Below, piece after piece: positions 32,181 through 41,486 of a DNA stretch of 64,000 nucleotides. The notes under the pieces were generated by a model. The model had not been told where the DNA came from. It did no database searches and saw nothing but the letters and a program-made list of their open reading frames with translations. This DNA comes from an uncultured Flavobacteriales bacterium. GTDB lineage: Bacteria > Bacteroidota > Bacteroidia > Flavobacteriales_D > Parvicellaceae. The DNA lies in assembly GCA_943788755.1 (NCBI GenBank), contig CALSRM010000003.1, positions 620,001-684,000 of the forward strand, in the 5' to 3' direction. The number at the start of each line of letters is the position of its first letter. Position 1 is the first letter of the stretch. Position numbers and translations under genes: made by a program.

Positions 32181-32492
32181 ATGAAAACAATATCATCATT
32201 AACAAAAGGGAGTAAAATGGAAATTCAATTCATCGTATATGAACGAAACGATGATGGTTTATTACTTGCTTGCAAAGTTTTTAAAGGGGGTAAAAGTTAT
32301 TTTACAAACATCAGCATCAATTTTAATGAACTCAATAATTTGATTGGTAAAATACCAATAATCAATGGAATTGATGTTTCCGAGCTAATTACAAATGAAT
32401 TGTTATCTAATGATGATGAAATAAGTGAAATTAATTTGAAGAATAAGCTGGGTCAAACGATTATTCTAAATGAACAATTATTAGCTGCATAA
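32181..32492 (+). CDS. Hypothetical protein
   Basis: 103 residues, no signal peptide or membrane segment. It begins MKTISSLTKGSKMEIQFIVY, then two beta-like stretches (LLLACKVFKGGKSYFTNISI) and an acidic, Asn-rich second half ending with INLKNKLGQTIILNEQLLAA. I recognise no family. The start is the only ATG that follows the palindromes at 32114-32175. It lies 21 bases before the HIRAN gene, so the two are probably cotranscribed as an isolated small pair between cell-envelope genes. Confidence 0.6.
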   Translation: MKTISSLTKGSKMEIQFIVYERNDDGLLLACKVFKGGKSYFTNISINFNELNNLIGKIPIINGIDVSELITNELLSNDDEISEINLKNKLGQTIILNEQLLAA

Positions 32493-32513
32493 CCAATAAT
32501 ATCCAAAATAATT

Positions 32514-32864
32514 ATGATACAAATAAATAATATTTCTTCTTTGAAAGTAGCAGAAGCACTGCCAAACCTTGGATTGCTTACAAACGTGGCAGAATTATCC
32601 TATTACGATATGATTTATATTTATCACAGGATTAAACATAATAGTAGAATTGAATTGAGAAGAGAGCATAGCCACATCTTTGACAAAAATGCTGTGGAAG
32701 TATATTTTGAAGGTTTCAAGTTAGGGTATATATCTTTAAAAGTCAATTCGATCGTTTCGAAACAGATGGATAGAGGAAACATTATTATAGCTAGAGTAAA
32801 AAGTATGAAAAAGTATCACAACAATCCATTAAGGAATTTGGATATTGAAGTAATGGTTATGTGA
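32514..32864 (+). CDS. Stand-alone HIRAN-domain protein
   Basis: 116 residues consisting of little more than one HIRAN-like domain (about residues 32-110): IYHRIKHNSRIELRREHSHI, then FDKNAVEVYFEGFKLGYIS with the conserved D-x-N-A-V and L-G-Y-I, and a closing strand. In eukaryotic helicases HIRAN recognises 3' ends of single-stranded DNA; bacterial stand-alone forms are uncharacterised to my knowledge. The stop (TGA) directly abuts the stop of the convergent EnvC-like gene with no base between. Pairs with the unknown gene at 32181. Confidence 0.72.
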   Translation: MIQINNISSLKVAEALPNLGLLTNVAELSYYDMIYIYHRIKHNSRIELRREHSHIFDKNAVEVYFEGFKLGYISLKVNSIVSKQMDRGNIIIARVKSMKKYHNNPLRNLDIEVMVM

Positions 32865-34073
32865 CTACCTATAAATCCAAAGTGATGGGTCCACGGTATC
32901 CATATTTCCAGTTGAGATTTTCCATATTTCCAAATGAGCTTCTGAAACATTACCATTTTCAGAGGGCAGTAGTGTCCCGAGCACTTCTTTGGTGCTTAAT
33001 TCGTCCCCTTTCTCGACAATTACATCTTTTAGGTTGGCATATACAGTTCGATAGTTTCCGTGACTAACCATTACAACTTTTCCGGCCCCCGGGATTATAA
33101 ATATACTTGTTACTTTTCCGCCAAAAATTGTCCTTACATCTGCTCCCTTTATTGTTGTAATATCAATTCCTTTATTTTCAATTGTTGCTGTTTTAACTAC
33201 CTGGTGTTGATGCTTACCATACTTTCCAGTTATTTCTCCTTTAGCAACTGGCCAAGGCAATCTACCTTTATTAGTTGCAAAGGACTTGGCTAAGGCGGCA
33301 GTTTCTGGAGTAATTTTAAAATCGGATTTTTTCTCTAAAAGTGCTGCTTTCTCCAATTCTTTTTCTATTGCTTTGCGGATAGCAGAAGCCAAATTTTTTC
33401 TCTCTTGATTTTGTTTATTTAACTTGTTTTTAAGCTGCTGTTCGTTTTGTTTTAAACGAGACAGCAATATCTGTTGAGTTTGTTTATCTTCTAAAAAACG
33501 TATCTTTTCTGTTTTTTGGATAGTTTTTAAACCCTTCTTTTCTCGCTTTTTTATCTCTAGTTCCGTTATTTTTTCGTTTAAAAGATTTTTCGTTTCTTTT
33601 ATTCTTTCCACTTGTTTTTTCCTATAGTCTTTATACTGTTTAATATACTGCATCCTATGGTAGGCTTTAGTATAAGATTCGGCAGAAAATATATAGATTA
33701 ATTGATATTCTGTATTCCGATTTTTATATGCGTATTGAAGCATTTTGGCATACTCATCCTTTAACTCCTTTAAATTATTTTCGAGAGATAATATTTGTTT
33801 TTTGCGGCTGTTTAAATGCTCATCTAATTTCCGCATTTGATAATTCAAATTTGCTTCCAATTCTTCTCGGTAAGCAATTTGATGGTTAATTATTCCTAAT
33901 TCCGCTATAGTCATCTGTTGAGAGTTTCTAGCGGTTTTGATTAGAGACTTAGTATTAGAAATCTTGTTTTTTAGCTCTCTTTCTTTTTGTTTCAATTTAT
34001 CTTTATTTTGACCGAAAGAAGTCAAAAAGCCAATCAGAAAAATCATCAATGCTATGCCTTTACTTATTCTCAT
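32865..34073 (-). CDS. envC: EnvC-like murein hydrolase activator (degenerate M23 domain)
   Basis: 402 residues: signal peptide, a long coiled coil (about 25-255, rich in Lys, Glu, Gln), and a C-terminal LytM/M23 fold (about 280-400). Two zinc ligands of active M23 peptidases are replaced: the first His is Asn in NKGIDI, and the second His of the HxH pair is Glu in HLEIW. This matches EnvC-type proteins, which activate amidases for cell separation instead of cutting peptidoglycan themselves. It overlaps the DUF4292 gene by 14 bases and ends the five-gene minus operon from dut. Confidence 0.88.
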   Translation of the reverse strand: MRISKGIALMIFLIGFLTSFGQNKDKLKQKERELKNKISNTKSLIKTARNSQQMTIAELGIINHQIAYREELEANLNYQMRKLDEHLNSRKKQILSLENNLKELKDEYAKMLQYAYKNRNTEYQLIYIFSAESYTKAYHRMQYIKQYKDYRKKQVERIKETKNLLNEKITELEIKKREKKGLKTIQKTEKIRFLEDKQTQQILLSRLKQNEQQLKNKLNKQNQERKNLASAIRKAIEKELEKAALLEKKSDFKITPETAALAKSFATNKGRLPWPVAKGEITGKYGKHQHQVVKTATIENKGIDITTIKGADVRTIFGGKVTSIFIIPGAGKVVMVSHGNYRTVYANLKDVIVEKGDELSTKEVLGTLLPSENGNVSEAHLEIWKISTGNMDTVDPSLWIYR

Positions 34074-34899
34074 TTAGTTCAAAGGGAGAATAGTTATCGT
34101 TAATTTTAAATGACATTTTTTGCGGTTCGTTTATCTTAACCTTATTACTGTAGTTAATCTCTAACGATAAAGTATCGTAAGGAGTGGTAAAATAAATTGA
34201 AGATTTTTCAGGAAAACTCTGTCCGTCGACATCAATCCAATCAGAATAATTGACCTCTAGTTCACTACTATCAGACAAAAAATTTATTTCCACTTTTGCG
34301 CATTTAAAATTTGATGGCTCTATCCAACACCGATAAAACAATGAATGCTTTCGATTACCTTTTCCTTTTTTTAGCAATTTTTCTATTTTTTTCGATTTAT
34401 CCGAAGATAACAGATACATGCCATTTTCTATTTTTGACTTGTACTTGCCTTCATAATCGAACATAATTGCAGTTCCTGAGAGGACGTCTTGTAAAAGAAG
34501 ATAATTGAAATCTAGGTTGAATAAATCGTTTATTTCGTCATACCCCCCTAAATAGTATTGTTTCCCATCAATTTTTTTTAGAAACTTTAATGAATCTGCG
34601 GAAATTAAGGCGTTTAGCAATGGTATCGTACTTTTTGAAATACTCGTCCAAATTGCGCTGTCTTTACGAATTCTAAAATTCACTTTAAGGGTGTTTTTGT
34701 CACCTTGAAAATTAACAACGGCATTTCCTTTTGTTCTTAACCAAGTGTAATCAAATTCTGTTTTTGAGAGAGAGTCTGTTAGATATTTTGGCGAATGATT
34801 TTTGAGTTTTTCACCATCTATCGTTTTTTTTCTACCGCTGCACGAATAAAGAGATGCAATTGCGCAAAGTAATATTGTATATTTTCTAAAATTTGTCAC
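34060..34899 (-). CDS. DUF4292 lipoprotein
   Basis: 279 residues with a lipoprotein signal peptide (lipobox SLYSC). The mature protein is a beta-rich lipid-carrier-like fold: FRIRKDSAIWTSIS near the start, LLQDVLSGTAIM in the centre, and FPEKSSIYFTTPYDTLSLEI near the end. DUF4292 proteins regularly occur between a TPR protein and an M23/EnvC gene in Bacteroidota, exactly as here. They resemble LolA/LolB-like lipoprotein carriers by fold; function unproven. It overlaps the EnvC start by 14 bases and starts 2 bases after the TPR gene. Confidence 0.87.
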   Translation of the reverse strand: MTNFRKYTILLCAIASLYSCSGRKKTIDGEKLKNHSPKYLTDSLSKTEFDYTWLRTKGNAVVNFQGDKNTLKVNFRIRKDSAIWTSISKSTIPLLNALISADSLKFLKKIDGKQYYLGGYDEINDLFNLDFNYLLLQDVLSGTAIMFDYEGKYKSKIENGMYLLSSDKSKKIEKLLKKGKGNRKHSLFYRCWIEPSNFKCAKVEINFLSDSSELEVNYSDWIDVDGQSFPEKSSIYFTTPYDTLSLEINYSNKVKINEPQKMSFKINDNYSPFELNENK

Positions 34900-34901
34900 G
34901 T

Positions 34902-36650
34902 CTAATCTGCCACTGGTTCTATGTATTCTTTCTTAAGTATTTTCTCCCCAACAAGTTGTGATGCTCCTCCAGCATCTTTTGCTTTTTCCCAAGAACTAAT
35001 TGCCTCTTCTATTTTATTAAGTTTAAAAAGGACATCACCAAAATGCTCTAAAATTGTTCCATTCTCAGTTGCACTCAGGGCTATAGCCTTTTCAAGGAGT
35101 GTTTCTGCTTCTTGATAGTTGCCTTTTAAAAACAGTACCCAAGCATATGTGTCTATGAAGTTTGGACTATCAGGAACCTGGTTATTCGCTTCTTTTGCCA
35201 TAGTTTCGGCTAGCGCTAATTTTTCATTTCTCAGCGAAAGGTAGTAACTGTAATTATTTAATACATATGGATTATATCGATTAAGCTCCAATGACCTTTC
35301 ATAACTTTCATCTGATTTTATATGCTCATTTTTTGCATGGTAAGCATCACCTAAATACTGAAAAAATTCAGCCTGAAGCTGTGCATTATCAAAGACCATT
35401 TCTTTTCCTGCTAGTAATGATGTAATAGCTTTATCATAGTTTTTGAGTTTAATATTAGCAATCCCGTTGAAAAAGTAAAAAGTTGGATGTGTAGGGAAAA
35501 CTTCAAGTGCGGACTGAGTATCCTTTTCCAATAATTCAAACTCTTTCAAGTCCGATTCTAAAAAGACAATTTCACTCCAAATAGGGAATTTTCCGCTGTC
35601 CAGACTGGCTGCTTTCTTAAACATCTGAAGTGCTTCTTTTAGTTTTCCGTCGCGAGATAAAAAATCCCCATACATAGAGAAACTTTTTGCTTCGTTTGAG
35701 TGAACATCGACAAGTATGTTAGCTAATACATATGCTTGAGTTTTAACTTTTTCATTTCTTTCGGAATTCGTAAAAAACTGCAACATGATTTGCATTTTAG
35801 TATCGATGTGAACTGTCGAATTTTCAAATGCTAATGTCAATTCGGACAATGCTTTATCCTGATTTCCATGATAGCGATAGTATTCGTACAAAGACAAATG
35901 AACCGTACCATTTGAAGGATCAATCTTCAAGACTTTATTATAAATCTCCAGAGCCTTTGACTCATCACCTTCGTTTTCGTACAAATCTGCTAGTAATCTA
36001 TAATAATCAATATTCGCAGGGTTTTGGTCTATCAATTTTTGTATTTCAGCAATTGCTTTATCAGATTCGCCTAGTCTTAAATACAATTTATGTTTGTGAA
36101 TAATTAAGTCAGCTGATGGACCTAATATCTTTTCAATCGCATCATAAACTTCTAGCGCTTCGTTTATCTTGCCCTGGTATAAATAAGCTTCCGCTAGCGT
36201 AAAATGATATTCACTTCTTTCGGGAAATAGCGTGATTAATTCTTTATATAAACCTTCAGCTTTTTCGTAAAGTTTTGACTCTTGATAGATAACCGCCAGG
36301 TTCGTTTTGTACCAGCCGTTGCTTGAATTATAAATTACTGCTTTTTCCGCATATTCGATTGCTTTTTCTTCAGCATGTTTAAATAAGTATATCCCAGATA
36401 GCTCAAAGCAGGTTACTGCGCTTTTTGAATTTATTTGGAGGCATTCTAAGTAAATTTTTTCAGCCTCTTCATAATTCCCCAGTACCTTTTCAGTAGTTGC
36501 TTTTATTAATAGATGTTTTAAAGCAATTTCTTTCTTTTCTGACAAGAAGCCTTTCTCTCCTTTTTCTGCAGAAGTGCTTTTTTTAGCATGGCAACCGGAG
36601 AGTCCAATTAGAAAAAACAATATGAAGAACAGCTTACCCAATTTATTCAC
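34902..36650 (-). CDS. Tetratricopeptide-repeat lipoprotein
   Basis: 582 residues. Lipoprotein signal ends at LIGLSGC. Nearly the whole mature chain is TPR repeats (at least ten visible), for example NPANIDYYRLLADLYENEGD followed by the classic ALEIYNKVLKIDPSNG, and NPYVLNNYSYYLSLRNEKLALA. It probably serves as a protein-interaction scaffold at the outer membrane. It overlaps the nucleotidyltransferase gene by 8 bases and precedes DUF4292 by 2 bases, which places it inside a conserved Bacteroidota operon. Confidence 0.9.
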   Translation of the reverse strand: MNKLGKLFFILFFLIGLSGCHAKKSTSAEKGEKGFLSEKKEIALKHLLIKATTEKVLGNYEEAEKIYLECLQINSKSAVTCFELSGIYLFKHAEEKAIEYAEKAVIYNSSNGWYKTNLAVIYQESKLYEKAEGLYKELITLFPERSEYHFTLAEAYLYQGKINEALEVYDAIEKILGPSADLIIHKHKLYLRLGESDKAIAEIQKLIDQNPANIDYYRLLADLYENEGDESKALEIYNKVLKIDPSNGTVHLSLYEYYRYHGNQDKALSELTLAFENSTVHIDTKMQIMLQFFTNSERNEKVKTQAYVLANILVDVHSNEAKSFSMYGDFLSRDGKLKEALQMFKKAASLDSGKFPIWSEIVFLESDLKEFELLEKDTQSALEVFPTHPTFYFFNGIANIKLKNYDKAITSLLAGKEMVFDNAQLQAEFFQYLGDAYHAKNEHIKSDESYERSLELNRYNPYVLNNYSYYLSLRNEKLALAETMAKEANNQVPDSPNFIDTYAWVLFLKGNYQEAETLLEKAIALSATENGTILEHFGDVLFKLNKIEEAISSWEKAKDAGGASQLVGEKILKKEYIEPVAD

Positions 36651-37647
36651 TTATTTCGGTATAATCCCCAATGCTTAAAGCCTTATTATTCACCTGGTAA
36701 GTTGCTTTATTGCCAATCATACTTTCGGTAAAAGCGGCTCCTGTTAAGACGCTGTCATTTTGTATGATGCTGTTTTCAATAATACAGTTGGTTATAACTG
36801 TATTGTTTCCAATCGACACGTGAGGTCCTATTACCGAATTTTTAATTCTAGCATTTTCAGCGATATAGCAAGGTTGAATAATTACGGAGTTTTCAATATT
36901 AGCTTTATCTGAGACATTGTTAGTGTCTTTTTCAAACTCAAGAACACGTTGGTTTGAATATACCGTGGCATTTTTATTTCCGCAATCTAACCATTCACTA
37001 ACAGCTCCAGTTTTGAATTTTGTTCCTTTTTGCTTCATGTTTTCCAAAGCATTAGTAAGCTGAAACTCTCCTTTTTCCTTAATGTCATTATCTATTAAAT
37101 ACTGTAACTCATTAGATAAAAACTCTCCGTCTTTGAAGTAGTAAATACCTATTATTGCAAGGTCAGATACAAAAGTTTCTGGTTTTTCTACGAATTCAGT
37201 AATTACTTTATCATCATCTAGCTTTACAACCCCAAAAGCACTTGGGTCATCAATTTGGCTTACCCAAATGATGCCATCTGTAGAAGTGTCTAAAGTAAAA
37301 TCAGCTTTAAAGAGCGTATCTGCAAAGGCAACAACGATGTTTCCTGTTAATGATTCTTTAGCACATAATATTGCATGCGCAGTTCCTAGTGCTTCTTCTT
37401 GATGATAGATTGTCCCTTTCGCACCTAATCCTTCTGCAACTTTTATTAAGTCTTTTTCTACTTTATCACCAAAATCTCCAATAATGAATGCTATTTCGTC
37501 CACAGGCTCTCCGCATACCTTAGTAATGTCTTCTACCAGTCTTTGAACAATTGGTTTTCCTGCAACAGGAATAAGTGGCTTCGGAACGGTTAATGTATGC
37601 GGTCTTAGCCGTGATCCTCTTCCTGCCATTGGTACTATAATCTTCAT
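36643..37647 (-). CDS. Sugar-1-phosphate nucleotidyltransferase
   Basis: Transfers a nucleotide to a sugar-1-phosphate, giving an activated sugar for envelope polysaccharides. 334 residues: N-terminal catalytic GT-A-like domain with GRGSRLRPHTLTVPKPL, the loop VAFADTLF and EKPETFVSDL. A C-terminal left-handed beta-helix follows (hexapeptide-like VIQPCYIAENARIKNSVIG and VSIGNNTVITNCII). Both glucose-1-P thymidylyltransferase and mannose-1-P guanylyltransferase types look similar; I cannot choose. It is followed 8 bases into the TPR gene and preceded by dut with 12 bases between. Confidence 0.9.
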   Translation of the reverse strand: MKIIVPMAGRGSRLRPHTLTVPKPLIPVAGKPIVQRLVEDITKVCGEPVDEIAFIIGDFGDKVEKDLIKVAEGLGAKGTIYHQEEALGTAHAILCAKESLTGNIVVAFADTLFKADFTLDTSTDGIIWVSQIDDPSAFGVVKLDDDKVITEFVEKPETFVSDLAIIGIYYFKDGEFLSNELQYLIDNDIKEKGEFQLTNALENMKQKGTKFKTGAVSEWLDCGNKNATVYSNQRVLEFEKDTNNVSDKANIENSVIIQPCYIAENARIKNSVIGPHVSIGNNTVITNCIIENSIIQNDSVLTGAAFTESMIGNKATYQVNNKALSIGDYTEISE

Positions 37648-37659
37648 CTTTTTATTTTT

Positions 37660-38094
37660 TTATTTAACTCCTGTACTTCCAAACCCTCCTATCCCTCTTT
37701 CGGTTTGTGACAAATCTTCCACTTTTACCCATTCAGCAACTTCATGTTTGGCAATTACTAATTGCGCCACCCTTTCACCATCTTCAACAACAAAATTTGT
37801 GTCAGAAAGATTGACAAGAATAACTCCTATTTCACCTCTATAATCTGCATCAATAGTTCCAGGTGAATTAAGGACGGTGATTCCTTTTTTGTAAGCTAAA
37901 CCACTTCTAGGACGAACCTGTGCCTCTGCCCCTTCAGGTAAAGCGATAAATAACCCTGTTTTTATTAAACTTCTTTCAAGTGGCTTTAATACAACAGCCT
38001 CTTCCAAATTCGCTCTTAAATCTAACCCAGCGGAGAGATTTGTAGAGTAAGTTGGTGTAGCGTGTTTCGATTTATTTATTAATTCAATTTTCAT
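37660..38094 (-). CDS. dut: dUTP diphosphatase
   Basis: Hydrolyses dUTP to dUMP, keeping uracil out of DNA and supplying dTMP synthesis. 144 residues from the ATG at 38094 ([16 protein letters not shown]); a longer open frame upstream overlaps the flippase gene and is not used. All five trimeric dUTPase motifs are visible: [47 protein letters not shown] and the Gly-rich tail [10 protein letters not shown]. It follows the flippase by 8 bases and precedes the nucleotidyltransferase by 12. Confidence 0.96.
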   Translation of the reverse strand: MKIELINKSKHATPTYSTNLSAGLDLRANLEEAVVLKPLERSLIKTGLFIALPEGAEAQVRPRSGLAYKKGITVLNSPGTIDADYRGEIGVILVNLSDTNFVVEDGERVAQLVIAKHEVAEWVKVEDLSQTERGIGGFGSTGVK

Positions 38095-38102
38095 ATTCAA
38101 AA

Positions 38103-39698
38103 TTAAGGTTGTGAAAGTACCTCTTTTTTCGCGGATTTTTCTAAAAAATACGCCATCGCAATAAAAATTATGATTAATGCAAAGTGGTATAAATAAACAT
38201 ACCACGCATAACTTACATAAGCCTCAAAAGGGACTTTAATTAAAAACAACATAGTTCCAAAGCCAAGGTAGGTTCCAATCTTTTTTAAATTATATGGAAT
38301 TGGATAGTGTTTCTGTCCTAAGAAATAAGAAACTAGCATCATTGTTCCATAGCAAGCTAACGTAGCCCATGCTGAAGCTAGATATCCATAAACTGGAATA
38401 AAAATAAAGTTGATTGCGATGGTTATAGTTGCCCCCATAATGGAAATGTAAGCTCCGTAATTCGTTTTTTGCGAAAGTTTATACCAAATAGAAAGATTTA
38501 CGAAAATTCCCAAAAAGACATTTGCTAATAGTAAAATAGGAACCACTTCCAAACCTATCCAGTATGTTGGATTAGGCGTGAAATATTTTAATATAGGCAA
38601 AAAGAGGTCCAAACTTAAAAACATAACAATTACTACAATAACGAAATAGGTCATTACCTTAGCTATAACATGTTTTGAGTTTTTTTCTTTTTCCTGATTG
38701 AAGAAAAAGGGTTCGGCAGCATATCTAAAGGCTTGAATAAACATTGAAATAAACATTGTTATTTTGTAATTCGCACCATATATTCCAAGTTGAATTAAAG
38801 CGTTTTCCGTGGCATCGGTTATTGATTGACCCTCCTCCATAAACTGAGTGGTTAGTATTCTTTTAAGCATGCTCCTATCAAGAGTTTCGTTTACAATTCC
38901 TGCTAAACCAACGAACAACATTGGGAAAGCATACCACCACATGTATTTGAGTAGTTTCCAGTCAAACGTACCTTTAAAATTCATGATCGGAGTAAGTAAT
39001 AAAAACTTAACAATACTAGCAATAAGGTTGGCGATAAAAACATATCCAACGCCAGTTTTCGGATCATAAACTAATTTAAAAACCCCATTTAGCTCGCCGG
39101 TGTCAGTGTTGTATACAATATTTACTAACCAGTCAAAACTACTTAACTCAACCCCGCCATTTTCTATTAAGTGGGTACTGTAGATTAAAGCTATGTAAAG
39201 TAAATTTAGCAGAATATTGGTTCCTACATTTGCAAACTGAATTACAGCAAATCGTTTTGCTCTGCCTTGTTGTCGCAGTTTAGCAAGAGGCACCGCTCCA
39301 AGAGCGTCTAGCCCGACAATAATTGCAAACCAAACAATGTATTCCGAATGATCAGGGTAGTGCATCCAATCTGCAACATTTTGAGAAAAAATAATTGTTA
39401 ATAAAACGAAAATGGCTGTTGTGCTGGTTAAGGAATAAAGAGCGTTTGCATATACTTTTTCACCCTCTTTTTTGTTTAAGGTAGAGTACCTGAAAAAAGC
39501 GGTTTCCATTCCGTAGGTTAGAAATACCACAAGAAATGCTACATAAGCATACATCTCTGTGATGATGCCGAATTGTTCTGCCGAAAAAATGGCCGAAAAA
39601 GTGTAAATTGGAGTCAATAAAAAGTTAAGAAACCTTCCAATCATACTGCTTGCGCCGTAGATAATTGTTTGCCCAGCTAATTTTTTTATGGTACTCAT
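38103..39698 (-). CDS. Oligosaccharide flippase family membrane protein (MATE/MVF-like)
   Basis: 531 residues with about fourteen transmembrane segments, starting at ATG 39698 ([15 protein letters not shown]). The N-terminal [20 protein letters not shown] is typical of Wzx-like polysaccharide flippases of Bacteroidota; later segments include [20 protein letters not shown] and the C-terminal [13 protein letters not shown]. It probably moves lipid-linked oligosaccharide across the inner membrane. It is first in the flippase-dut-nucleotidyltransferase-TPR-DUF4292-EnvC group. Confidence 0.9.
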   Translation of the reverse strand: MSTIKKLAGQTIIYGASSMIGRFLNFLLTPIYTFSAIFSAEQFGIITEMYAYVAFLVVFLTYGMETAFFRYSTLNKKEGEKVYANALYSLTSTTAIFVLLTIIFSQNVADWMHYPDHSEYIVWFAIIVGLDALGAVPLAKLRQQGRAKRFAVIQFANVGTNILLNLLYIALIYSTHLIENGGVELSSFDWLVNIVYNTDTGELNGVFKLVYDPKTGVGYVFIANLIASIVKFLLLTPIMNFKGTFDWKLLKYMWWYAFPMLFVGLAGIVNETLDRSMLKRILTTQFMEEGQSITDATENALIQLGIYGANYKITMFISMFIQAFRYAAEPFFFNQEKEKNSKHVIAKVMTYFVIVVIVMFLSLDLFLPILKYFTPNPTYWIGLEVVPILLLANVFLGIFVNLSIWYKLSQKTNYGAYISIMGATITIAINFIFIPVYGYLASAWATLACYGTMMLVSYFLGQKHYPIPYNLKKIGTYLGFGTMLFLIKVPFEAYVSYAWYVYLYHFALIIIFIAMAYFLEKSAKKEVLSQP

Positions 39699-39828
39699 TG
39701 TTCTAACCTTCAAAGAAACAAATATCTGTTCTTCAAATGAGATAAGGAATCAAGAACTGTTAACACTATATTATTAACATGTCATATCGTTAGAGATATA
39801 ACATGAATTATTGTTTAGTGTTTTCTAA

Positions 39829-39863
39829 AGACCTCTTTTTTGTTAAAAAGGAAAAAGAGGTCT
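39829..39863 (-). terminator. Hairpin at the end of the enoyl-CoA hydratase gene
   Basis: Perfect 12-base arms AGACCTCTTTTT (39829-39840) and AAAAAGAGGTCT (39852-39863), 11-base loop. It overlaps the hydratase stop codon. On the minus strand it is followed by only a short T-run, so strength is uncertain, but the position fits a terminator. Confidence 0.55.
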
Positions 39864-40641
39864 ATTTACCTGTAAATTCAGGCTTCCTTTTTTCAAGAAA
39901 AGCAGTTGTACCTTCCTTGAAATCTTCAGTACCAAAACATTTTCCAAACTCCGATATTTCAGTTTTATAACCGTCAACACCTTCTTTATATTGTGCGTTT
40001 ACTGAGATTATAGCACTGGATATTGCTCTCGGAGAATTACGGGCAATCTTTCCTGCAAGTTTTTCACAAGTTGGCATCAATTCCTCTAAAGTAACCACTT
40101 GGTTAACAAGCCCCCATTTCTCAGCATCTTCAGCAGACATCATTCCAGCAGATAGTATTAGTTCAAAGGCTTTCCCTTTTCCAACAAGCTGGGAAAGCCT
40201 TTGCGTCCCTCCGTAGCCAGGAATAACCCCTAAGGAAACTTCAGGGAGCCCTAATTTGGCATTATCCGAAGCGATTCTAATGTGAGATGCCATGGCTAAC
40301 TCCAGCCCACCTCCAAGTGCAAAGCCATTTACGGCAGCAATTACTGGAGTAGAAAGGTTTTCAACCAAATTAAACAGTTTTTGATGCCCTTGAGCAGAAA
40401 GAAGTTTTCCTTCTTCAATAGAAAAATCTGCAAACTCTTTAATATCTGCACCAGCTACAAAAGCTTTTTCTCCAGAACCTGTAAGAATAATAACTTCTAT
40501 TTCATTGCTTTCTTCGGCTAATTGAAGTGCTTGGCCTAATTCATCGATCGTTTCTTTATTCAATGCGTTCAGTTGATTTGGACGATTAATGATTATTTTA
40601 TGAATTGCGCCGTTGGACTCTGAGAGGATATTATTATACAT
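39862..40641 (-). CDS. Enoyl-CoA hydratase/isomerase family protein
   Basis: 259-residue crotonase-fold enzyme, likely hydrating trans-2-enoyl-CoA in fatty-acid oxidation. Signature segments: INRPNQLNALNKETIDEL, GEKAFVAGADIKEFADFS, the oxyanion-hole NGFALGGGLELAMAS, and the catalytic-Glu regions LGLPEVSLGVIPGYGGTQRL. Both Glu positions (in LELAM and LPEVSLGVIP) appear present. Single gene; the convergent or divergent neighbours are unrelated. Exact substrate not determinable. Confidence 0.94.
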   Translation of the reverse strand: MYNNILSESNGAIHKIIINRPNQLNALNKETIDELGQALQLAEESNEIEVIILTGSGEKAFVAGADIKEFADFSIEEGKLLSAQGHQKLFNLVENLSTPVIAAVNGFALGGGLELAMASHIRIASDNAKLGLPEVSLGVIPGYGGTQRLSQLVGKGKAFELILSAGMMSAEDAEKWGLVNQVVTLEELMPTCEKLAGKIARNSPRAISSAIISVNAQYKEGVDGYKTEISEFGKCFGTEDFKEGTTAFLEKRKPEFTGK

Positions 40642-40713
40642 GGTTTTGCGTTTTAATGGCGCAATATAAATTTAATTTTTCCGCTATGGATGAATTATTC
40701 CTACTTTTGCAGT

Positions 40714-41049
40714 ATGAATTTTGAGTTGGAAAAAAAGTGGAGAGAAACAGTTGAAAAAGTTTCAGAACATTTTGGTGAAATATTGGATATGCAGTCCATA
40801 CTATTCATGATAGGCGTTCAAGAGTTAAATAAAGGTTTTCAAAAGCTATCCAAAGATAGAAAAGTTGACGTGATGCATATTGCTGTTTGTTCGGTATTAG
40901 AACCAGCAGGGTATTATGAGTTTTTGGGAAGAGATGAAGATGGTTGGCCACATTACGAAAACATAAAAAAAATGCCCCATCTCAACGACATGGAGCAAGA
41001 TACATTGATGAAAGAAGCCATCATCGAATATTTTCATCAAAAGTTTTAG
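40714..41049 (+). CDS. Conserved hypothetical protein
   Basis: 111 residues, starting at ATG 40714 (MNFELEKKWRETVEK); eight upstream codons are not protein-like. Helical first half (LDMQSILFMIGVQELNKGFQ), then KVDVMHIAVCSVLEPAGYYEFLGRDEDGWPHYE, a motif rich in aromatic and acidic residues that I recall from many Bacteroidota proteins of unknown role. No signal peptide. Its stop overlaps the end of the broken lipoprotein gene on the other strand by 3 bases. Confidence 0.72.
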   Translation: MNFELEKKWRETVEKVSEHFGEILDMQSILFMIGVQELNKGFQKLSKDRKVDVMHIAVCSVLEPAGYYEFLGRDEDGWPHYENIKKMPHLNDMEQDTLMKEAIIEYFHQKF

Positions 41050-41407
41050 ATAATTACAGTCTCCTCTGAAATTTTTTCTTCTTCAATTTTAATAATTCCA
41101 ACAAGAGACCTTGTACATATATGTCTAATACAGCAAAACCTGCTTGCCCTGACTTATATAACTCATTAAAATTAAAAGTTGCTGTTCCACCACCTCCTGT
41201 AGTTCGCTGTTTTATCAATTCTAGCTGAATCAGCACTATACATAGAAAAGACGAACTTCAGCTCCGCTTCACCATGGGCCCAGTGTGTTCGATGTGAGTA
41301 CAGTTATATTGAGCAATCGTGTCTTTTTTCTTATAACAGCTAGTAAAGGAAAAAACCAAAATGAGCAATGTTGTAAATAAAAAAGTATTTCTAAGAGTAG
41401 TTTTCAT
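41046..41407 (-). pseudogene. Broken lipoprotein gene (about four frameshifts)
   Basis: Reading from ATG 41407: MKTTLRNTFLFTTLLILVFS then SCYKKKDTIAQ, a lipoprotein start. Protein-like sequence continues only by changing frame near 41322 (ITVLTSNTLGP), 41273 (GEAELKFVFSMYSADSA), 41209 (TTGGGGTATFNFNELYKSGQ) and 41118 (LVGIIKIEEEKISEETVII, stop at 41046). The assembled ~120 residues resemble a flavobacterial lipoprotein family with FNF/YKSGQAGFAVLDI motifs. All lesions are small indels without other decay, so recent inactivation or sequence error are both possible. It is divergent from the equally damaged isomerase gene. Confidence 0.7.
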
Positions 41408-41448
41408 AGTATAATGCGCTTTTATCTCAAATATTTCTACAAAATCAT

Positions 41449-41464
41449 TTACTTTGCAAAGTAA
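41449..41464. promoter_or_regulatory. Palindrome forming overlapping divergent -7-like elements
   Basis: TTACTTTGCAAAGTAA is a perfect 16-base palindrome. Each half, TTACTTTG, is one mismatch from TAnnTTTG, so the same bases offer a -7 element on both strands, pointing to the lipoprotein gene (minus) and the isomerase gene (plus, ATG 41487). Confidence 0.45.
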
Positions 41465-41486
41465 CAAAGTTATTAAAATATAATAT

